Assembly (NCBI GenBank): GCA_021208645.1
Contig: JAJOJL010000067.1
Span: 1-36,190, forward strand
Direction: 5' to 3'
Origin: Bacillus sp. (in: firmicutes)
GTDB lineage: Bacteria > Bacillota > Bacilli > Bacillales > Salisediminibacteriaceae
Length of the DNA stretch: 36,190 nucleotides
Shown piece after piece: positions 30,362-36,190 of this stretch. The stretch's first letter is position 1; each line of letters opens with the position of its first letter. A program made the position numbers and the translations under genes. The notes beneath the pieces are model-generated. The model was not told where the DNA came from. It saw only the letters and a program-made list of their open reading frames with translations, and ran no database searches.

Positions 30362-32105
30362 TTAGAACAGCTCCTTGCATTGGTTGTGAATTTCAGATGG
30401 CAAGAATGGGTTTCCATCATATTTTAAGATTGATTTTATTCTACTGTCACATAGATTCATCTTCACTAATTGAGCTAATTGACCAGTAGCGTTGTTTTCT
30501 ACAACAACGACGTTTTTTCGCCTTATCCATCATAGCTCTTACTTCTTCCGTCGGGAACGGATGTACCAGACGGATCTGACCGTGATTCACTTTTAAGCCA
30601 TCTGCTTCAAGCTTAGGCATCGCTTCTTGAATTGTCCCTCCAGTAGAATTAACCCCAAGAATTAATAGGTCTGCTTCATCATGACGCTCATCTTTTAACA
30701 CCGGGTTAGGGAACACTTCTGTGAGCTTATCAAGCTTACGCATACGCTTATCCATTTGAGCGATACGATTTGTTGGACTTTCTGACGGCTTCCCTTGTTC
30801 ATTATGCTCTACTCCTGTAACGTGATGAATTCCGTTTTTCATACCAGGAATAACACGTGGAGAAACACCGTCCTCTGTCACTTCATAACGCCTGAAGTAC
30901 TCTTTTCCATCTATCTCAGGCAAATCTGCATTCGGGTCTAATTTCCCTCTGCGAATTTCAACTTTATTAAAATCTAACGGTTCAACCGTTTGTTTCCCAA
31001 GGGAAAGGGCTAAATCCGTTACTAAAATTACTGGTACTTGGTATTCCTCGGCAATATTGAATGCTTCAGCAGCATCGTAGAAACACTCTTCCACGCTAGA
31101 AGGTGTAATGACTACTTTTGGAATTTCCCCGTGAGTTCCGTAAATCATGGCAAACAAGTCCGATTGTTCTTGTTTCGTTGGTAATCCAGTACTTGGACCT
31201 CCACGCTGTGTATCAACAATGACTAATGGCGTTTCAGTAATACCACTTAAACCGATTGCTTCCATCATTAAAGAAAGCCCTGGTCCTGCAGAAGCTGTTA
31301 AACTTCTTACACCAGCGTAATTGCCTCCAATGGCCATTGTACAAGCAGCAATTTCATCCTCTGTTTGGATAACTGTTCCACCATACTCAGGAAGTTTTTT
31401 AATTAAATACTCCATAATTTCAGAAGCCGGTGTGATTGGGTAGGCTGGCATAAATCGTGCCCCACCTGCCAATGCACCAAGGGCAATGGCATCGTTTCCA
31501 ATCAAGAACATACGGTTTTTACCGTCTCCTTCAGTTAATTGTAAATCCCCTGCATTTCCTTGTGCTTCCTGTTGGAAATATTCCATCCCTTTACGGATAG
31601 CTTCCATATTTTTTTCTACTACTGCTTCGCCTTTTTTGGCAAAGATTTGATTCACAACAGAATAGAATGCGTCTGCTTTTACCCCTAATAATGCAGCAGA
31701 TGCACCAACGGCAACCATGTTTTTCATCAATGACGTACCTAATTCTGTTGCAATTTCAGTAAATGGTACAGCATAAAGTTTTGCTGTACAGCCTTCTGGC
31801 AAACTTGGTGAAAACTTGCTGTCACCAATAATTACTCCCCCTGAAATTAATTCATGGTGATTAAGATCGATGGTTTCCTGATCAAACGCCACAAGAATAT
31901 CTAAATCATCAGAAATGGAATTCATTGGCTTTGTACTTACACGAATTTTATTGTTCGTATGACCACCTTTGATTCTGGAAGAAAAATGGCGATATCCATA
32001 TAAATAATATCCCAGTCGACTTAACGTCATTGAAAAAATTTCTCCGGTACTTTCGATACCTTCACCTTGCTGCCCTCCAACTTTCCATGAAAGTTGATTG
32101 ATCAT
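30362..32105 (-). CDS. korA: KorA, 2-oxoacid:ferredoxin oxidoreductase alpha subunit (gamma-alpha fusion, frameshifted)
   Basis: A fused gamma-alpha subunit, about 580 aa. The gamma domain comes first (GQQGEGIESTGEIF, RIKGGHTNN), then the alpha pyrimidine-binding domain (AYPITPASEIMEYL, EDEIAACTMAIGGNYAG, TASAGPGLSLMMEA). A strong ribosome site (AAAGGGGTG) precedes the ATG. Near the end, T6 at 30513-30518 (plus strand) is one base too long. Removing it gives AKNVVVVENNATGQLAQLV and a normal tail to TAA at 30362-30364, adjoining korB. A cre-like site and promoter lie 220-290 bp upstream. Confidence 0.93.
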
Positions 32106-32320
32106 ATTCCTACACCCCTTTTAATCTGACAATGAAAACTATTTGTACTTCTTTTGTGAATGTGAGCACATTCCCTTACATAAATAATTATGTACCGTGA
32201 TCCTCGGCATACCCTTTTTAAGACGTTCCCAAGAAACACCTCAACTTTCATCGACTCCATATTACAGGCTTCGTTAATCAGACTACGAAGCAAAACCGCA
32301 ATTTAATAGATTATATATGG
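32106..32320. other. Long korA leader, no gene recognised
   Basis: About 215 bp between the cre-like site and korA. It has a 63-codon minus-strand frame without a convincing ribosome site, which I do not accept as a gene. No known riboswitch fold was recognised. Confidence 0.4.
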
Positions 32321-32336
32321 TAGAAAGCGTTTTCAC
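32321..32336. promoter_or_regulatory. CcpA cre-like operator of korAB
   Basis: Minus-strand TGAAAACGCTTTCT (32322-32335) is an almost perfect catabolite-responsive element, palindromic around the central CG. It lies at about +21 to +34 of the predicted korAB transcript, where bound CcpA would act as a roadblock. Confidence 0.7.
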
Positions 32337-32362
32337 TCCCTAAATCTGTACAATCTTTTTAT

Positions 32363-32391
32363 ATTGTAACATAACTTTCACAATTACTTAA
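32363..32391 (-). promoter_or_regulatory. Candidate sigma-A promoter of korAB
   Basis: On the minus strand, TTAAGT (32386-32391) and TACAAT (32363-32368) are 17 bases apart. The -10 is strong, the -35 weak. The start would be near 32356, just upstream of the cre-like site. Confidence 0.45.
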
Positions 32392-32522
32392 ACATGAATA
32401 TTCATTCTATTTTGTAAAGGTTTGTAATGTCCTTGAAAAAACCTAATTTATCAACGTTTTTACGTTAATTTTCTTTAAATAACAAATTATTTCTTATACA
32501 TTATCTGTTAACTATTTTGGGC

Positions 32523-32570
32523 ACAAAAAACCTGCTTAACGAATTAGTGTGGTTAAGCAGGGAAAAAATA
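32523..32570 (-). terminator. Terminator after spoVS
   Basis: On the minus strand, CCTGCTTAAC and GTTAAGCAGG form a perfect 10-bp stem followed by six T, directly after the spoVS stop. Confidence 0.9.
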
Positions 32571-32572
32571 TA

Positions 32573-32833
32573 TTATCGAGGCTCAATAATTAGTTTAATT
32601 GCTGTTCGTTCTTCTCCGTCAATTTGAATGTCTGTAAATGCAGGAATACAAATGAGATCGATACCACTAGGTGCTACGAATCCTCGTGCAATGGCAATCG
32701 CCTTAATCGATTGATTAAGGGCACCTGCCCCTATTGCTTGAATCTCAGCTGCGCCTCTTTCTCGAATTACTCCAGCCAAAGCACCGGCAACAGAATTAGG
32801 ATTAGATTTTGCTGAAACTTTTAATACTTCCAC
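32573..32833 (-). CDS. spoVS: SpoVS, stage V sporulation protein S
   Basis: An 86-aa SpoVS (Alba-like fold, probable nucleic-acid binder), very highly conserved in sporeformers: MEVLKVSAKSNPNSVAGALA, GAGALNQSIKAIAIARG and DIQIDGEERTAI. In B. subtilis its loss affects septation and spore-coat steps. It has a strong ribosome site (AAAAGGAGGG) and its own terminator, so it is probably transcribed alone. The upstream gap 32834-33032 holds a GAATAT-rich stretch that could contain a sigma-H-like -10, but no full promoter was convincing. Confidence 0.96.
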   Translation of the reverse strand: MEVLKVSAKSNPNSVAGALAGVIRERGAAEIQAIGAGALNQSIKAIAIARGFVAPSGIDLICIPAFTDIQIDGEERTAIKLIIEPR

Positions 32834-33032
32834 TTCAGACCCTCCTTTTAGGATGAATTGGTGGTATATGAAGACATATCTAGTAGATTTATTTCTCTAT
32901 CTTAAAATCTACTTATATGTTATTGCAATCAGCGAAAAAACTTCTCTCTTTGTATATATTCATTTGCTCTGCATTTATTCGTGTTAAAAGTTTTAAAGCA
33001 TGTTCATTCAGTACCTAGGGAAAGGCAACGTG

Positions 33033-33132
33033 TTTGTTCAAAACAACCATGGCTTTGCAACCACCATCATGTACGGAATCTAAAAAGGTGCAGTTGATTT
33101 AGGCTACAAGATTCCCTTCCCCCAGGCTACGC
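33033..33132 (+). repeat. Bacillaceae-type hairpin repeat, copy 3 (truncated)
   Basis: It shares the left part of copy 2: GTTCAAAACAACCATGGCTT, then ACCACCAT and, after a short gap, CAGTTGATTTAGGCTACA. It then breaks off into CCCTTCCCCCAGGCTACGCT right at the ymdB stop codon, so the right half is missing. Confidence 0.75.
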
Positions 33133-33133
33133 T

Positions 33134-33929
33134 TTAATCAAAGAATGGGCGATCATCGTTAATGGAAATTCTTTGAATAGACTCTGCATTTCCCGATTTA
33201 TTGTTTAGGGTAATGAAAACTCCATTTATTTGTTCCCTACCTGACGAGACTTCAAATCTCACTGGGAGACTTGTCAAAAACTTATGAATAACCGCTTCCT
33301 TCTCCACTCCTAAAATACCGTCATAAGGACCTGTCATCCCAACATCCGTTATATAAGCAGTTCCCCTTGGCAAAATTCGTTCATCGGCTGTTTGTACATG
33401 GGTATGGGTACCAACAACAGCAGAAGCTCTCCCGTCTAAATACCATCCCATTGCCTGCTTTTCACTCGTTGCCTCAGCATGAAAATCCACAAAAATAAAT
33501 GGTGTTTTTTGTCTCACTTCTTCCACTATGTTTTCTATTGTACGAAACGGACAGTCAATAGGATTCATAAAAGCACGACCTTGCCCATTTATGACCGCTA
33601 GTTTTTGATTACCCACTTTTTTCATTATATAACCAACGCCAGGAGTTCCTTCAGGGAAGTTGGCAGGTCGGATCATGTCCGTTGCTTTTATCAATAAAAT
33701 CAAAAATATCTTTTTTATCCCATGCGTGATTCCCTAAAGTAATAACATCTGCCCCTGCTTCACGAATTTCATGGTACACTTTCTCTGTTATGCCTTTTCC
33801 ACTGGCAGCATTCTCCCCGTTTACAATGGTTACATCTGGGCGATACTTCCTCTTCAACCTCGGTAAATAATCCTTTAAGACTTTTCGTCCTGGTGAACCG
33901 ACGACGTCACCAATAAATAATAGCTTCAT
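33134..33929 (-). CDS. ymdB: YmdB, metallophosphodiesterase (frameshifted)
   Basis: A 264-aa calcineurin-like phosphodiesterase; in B. subtilis it acts on 2',3'-cyclic nucleotides and affects biofilm and motility choices. Motifs are FIGDVVGSPGR (metal ligands), NGENAASGKGIT, LGNHAWDKKDI and GTHTHVQTADE. The frame is broken at T4 33686-33689 (one base too long); the corrected join reads IFDFIDKATDMIRPANFPEG. ATG at 33929 has GAGGAG upstream. In B. subtilis it is co-transcribed with rny; here a terminator and 200 bp separate them. The gene ends where repeat copy 3 stops. Confidence 0.93.
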
Positions 33930-33992
33930 CTGAAAACTCCTCTTTAAAATTAACAACAGTACTTTGTAAATTTAGATTCTATGTTGTCTACA

Positions 33993-34049
33993 GAAATTTT
34001 CGAAGGCTTTCACCATAAAACCTTCAGACTTCTATTTTCCGAAAATTTC
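33993..34049. repeat. Nested inverted repeat in the ymdB leader
   Basis: GAAATTTTCG (33993-34002) pairs with CGAAAATTTC (34040-34049), and inside it GAAGG pairs with CCTTC. It lies in the gap between the rny terminator and ymdB, about 65 bp before the ymdB ATG. A TATAAT at 34076-34081 (minus strand) could start a transcript carrying it, but the -35 is weak. Confidence 0.45.
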
Positions 34050-34132
34050 GGTAATTTCACTTTTAAAGTCTTTTTATTATAACATTTATGTGTAATAATG
34101 ATGCATTTGGTGCTTAAATCACTATGTATAAA

Positions 34133-34162
34133 AATAAAGTGGCATAAACACGCCACTTTATT
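34133..34162 (-). terminator. Terminator of rny
   Basis: On the minus strand, AATAAAGTGGC and GCCACTTTATT form a perfect 11-bp stem followed by TTTATA. The 5' arm includes the rny stop codon. Confidence 0.8.
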
Positions 34163-35724
34163 TCGCATACTCAACTGCTCTTGTCTCACGTATCACTGTC
34201 ACTTTAATGTGGCCTGGATAATCGAGCTCGTCTTCAATTTTCTTTGTTATATCACGAGCTAATCGATAGGAATCTTCATCTGTAATAAAGTCAGGCTTTA
34301 CCATAATTCGAACTTCGCGTCCCGCTTGAATGGCGTATGTCTTTTCAACACCTTCGAAAGACTCAGAAATTTCCTCTAGTTTTTCTAAACGCTTTATATA
34401 CGTTTCAAGTGTCTCTCTTCTGGCACCAGGTCTTGCTGCTGATAAGGCATCAGCTGCTGCCACAATAGTTGCGATAACGGAAGTTGCTTCAGTATCTCCG
34501 TGATGTGATGCAATACTGTTTATTACAACCGGATGTTCTTTATATTTGGTCGCAAGCTCAACGCCGATTTCAACGTGGCTTCCTTCCACTTCGTGGTCGA
34601 TTGCTTTTCCAATGTCATGCAATAATCCTGCTCTTCTTGCTAATTGAACGTCCTCTCCAATTTCGGCAGCCATTAGGCCACTGAGATATGCTACTTCCAT
34701 TGAGTGCTTTAGAACATTCTGTCCATAACTCGTACGGAATTTGAGACGACCGAGAATTTTTATCAGGTCAGGGTGCAATCCATGTATACCCATTTCAAAC
34801 GTAGTTTGTTCACCATATTCACGGATTAATTCATCCACTTCACGGCGAGACTTGTCCACTGTTTCTTCAATTCGGGCTGGATGAATCCTTCCATCCTGTA
34901 CAAGCTTCTCTAATGTCGTTTTTGCAATTTCTCTCCTAATTGGGTCAAACCCAGATAAAATGACGGCTTCTGGTGTATCATCGATGATTAAATCAATACC
35001 AGTTAACGTTTCTAAAGCGCGAATATTACGGCCTTCTCTACCGATAATACGCCCTTTCATTTCATCATTTGGCAGGTTAACAACGGATACGGTAGTTTCT
35101 GCTACATGGTCCGCTGCGCAACGTTGAATGGAAATGGATAAGATTTCTTTCGCTTTCTTATCAGCCTCTTCCTTTGCCTTCGTTACAGCATCCTTAATTA
35201 ATACTGCTTTTTCATGTGTTAACTCATCATCAACTGTTTTCATTATGATTTCCCGTGCTTCATCTTTTGTAAAGCCGGAAATACGCTCTAATTCTTGTAG
35301 TTGTTGTTGATACATTTCCTCGACTTTGCTATTCATCTCGTCGATTTGTTGTTGACGTTTGGACAATTCCAATTCTCTCTTTTCAAGAGATTCTTCTTTT
35401 TTGTCTAACGTTTCACTTTTGCGATCCAAAATCTCTTCTTTTTGAACTAATCGGTTTTCTTGTTTCGAAATTTCGTTACGGCGATCACGGACTTCCCGTT
35501 CCGCTTCCATACGAAGCTTATGGGCTTCGTCCTTCGCTTCTAGGATGGCTTCTTTCTTGCTTGCATCCGCTTCACGCTTCGCGTCTTCTATCGTTTGTTT
35601 AGCCAAATACTCTGCACTAGAGATTTTGGCTTCGGCGATGGATTTGCGAACGAAGTATCCAATAAAAAAACACGATTACTGCAGTGAATAGCAAAATGAG
35701 GATTTGAATGGCCAATGGTTCCAA
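34158..35724 (-). CDS. rny: RNase Y (frameshift after the membrane anchor)
   Basis: The main membrane-bound endoribonuclease starting mRNA decay in Bacillus, about 522 aa when corrected. An N-terminal hydrophobic anchor ([20 protein letters not shown]) is followed by a long coiled coil (about residues 40-170). Then come the KH domain ([15 protein letters not shown]) and the HD catalytic domain ([17 protein letters not shown]). A7 at 35664-35670 is one base too long; removing it joins the anchor to the rest. Start is TTG at 35724, with GGAGGTGA 7 bases upstream. It works with RicA, also encoded here. Confidence 0.95.
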
Positions 35725-35862
35725 GATTGACTCACCTCCTCATGCTATTTCTCGTTGAAACTCAGTTTTCATTTTTTTGTTTGTCAGTTTTCATAATTTC
35801 GTACATCCAGTACAGATTAAATACAGATTGAGTATGATTAAGGTAATACAGTATTCTTTCTA

Positions 35863-35891
35863 ATTGTATGCTTCATAGTTTCTAATGTCAA
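35863..35891 (-). promoter_or_regulatory. Sigma-A promoter of rny
   Basis: On the minus strand, a perfect TTGACA (35886-35891) and TACAAT (35863-35868) are 17 bases apart, giving a start near 35856 and a leader of about 130 nt. The stretch 35892-36070 is AT-rich with nothing else recognised. Confidence 0.7.
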
Positions 35892-36070
35892 GCTTTGGTA
35901 ATACTTCTAAATCGTGAAAAAACCTCATTGTTTCATATATATATATTTATCAGGTGTCGACTTAGTATGAATTATTAGTATCTGCCTATAAAAATATACT
36001 ATTGTATAACAGTTTTTTAAGAGTGGTATCTCTTTATAGTCCGGAGTAATCAAAAATGCTAAATAAGAAA

Positions 36071-36100
36071 AACCGGGCAAAAACCGCCCGGTCCTTTTTT
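36071..36100 (-). terminator. Terminator between the edge gene and rny
   Basis: Stem ACCGGGC / GCCCGGT with a 7-nt loop and T runs in both directions; it follows the minus-strand gene ending at 36103. Confidence 0.8.
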
Positions 36101-36102
36101 GG

Positions 36103-36190
36103 CTAGAGTTTATCCGAAATTTGATACTCTATGCCATGTATGCCTTTATAATACTCTGGATACATTTGTCCTCCACATTTCTCACAAGTA
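36103..36190 (-). CDS. C-terminal end of a small zinc-ribbon protein (cut by window edge)
   Basis: About 28 codons are visible, containing TCEKCGGQMYPEYYKG and ending EYQISDKL before TAG at 36103-36105. The CxxC pair suggests half of a zinc ribbon. A terminator follows directly, which supports a real gene. The N-terminus lies outside the window and I do not recognise the protein. Confidence 0.5.
   Translation of the reverse strand, partial: TCEKCGGQMYPEYYKGIHGIEYQISDKL

Noticed and set aside
30361..30420. N-terminal extension of KorB
   Set aside because: It overlaps the corrected end of korA; the ATG at 30360 gives the family's usual start.
32102..32293. 63-codon minus-strand frame just upstream of korA
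   Set aside because: No ribosome site, low-quality composition, and it falls in the predicted korA leader.

Overview
This window looks like chromosomal DNA from a low-G+C, endospore-forming Bacillaceae bacterium. It carries spore genes (cotE, spoVK, spoVS), a Bacillus-type sufCDSUB operon, ricA-miaB, rny-ymdB and hfq-miaA, and nearly all genes lie on the minus strand. Relative to Bacillus subtilis, the right two thirds follow a familiar order read backwards: rny, ymdB, spoVS, (2-oxoacid:ferredoxin oxidoreductase), tdh, kbl, miaB, ricA, cotE, mutS, mutL, miaA, hfq, spoVK, hflX (ynbA), ynbB. The species cannot be named from sequence alone.

Layout. 1-660: the 3' part of a phage or ICE-type tyrosine integrase, pointing at the 3' end of sufB. 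695-6024: the complete suf iron-sulfur assembly operon with its promoter near 6130-6157. 6160-9044: a gene-poor stretch, a CMD/AhpD-like protein, an SCP2-like protein and an MFS transporter. 9250-9525: a roughly 52-bp tandem repeat array at what appears to be a synteny junction. 9547-13050: ynbB, hflX and spoVK. 13246-14206: a plus-strand XerC/D-like recombinase lacking key catalytic residues. 14359-21010: hfq, miaA, a SAM methyltransferase, mutL and mutS. 21370-23148: a phiEco32-type amidoligase beside the spore-coat morphogen cotE. 23927-25913: ricA and miaB. 26235-29230: a rhodanese and the threonine-degradation pair kbl-tdh. 29494-32105: korAB behind a strong CcpA (cre)-like site. 32573-35724: spoVS, ymdB and rny. 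The right edge holds the C-terminus of a zinc-ribbon protein.

The genes mainly serve Fe-S assembly and its users (SUF, MiaB, KorAB ferredoxin chemistry), RNA metabolism (Hfq, RNase Y, RicA, MiaA/MiaB, HflX), mismatch repair and sporulation.

The most striking anomaly is at least fourteen single-base length changes, mostly +1 in A/T homopolymers. They interrupt the integrase, spoVK, the recombinase, miaA, the methyltransferase, mutL, mutS, korA, ymdB and rny. Each reading frame resumes in register after a one-base correction and the affected genes include core ones, so sequencing or assembly error is the simplest explanation. Loss of MutS/MutL would leave a similar mark, so the two should be separated with raw reads. 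Coordinates for interrupted genes below are the frame-corrected spans.

Other structure includes three copies of a Bacillaceae-type intergenic hairpin repeat, a second repeat type near 26.8 kb, a set of ATTCTCAAT motifs around the suf promoter, and tandem TTGTGACAA palindromes at the rhodanese promoter.
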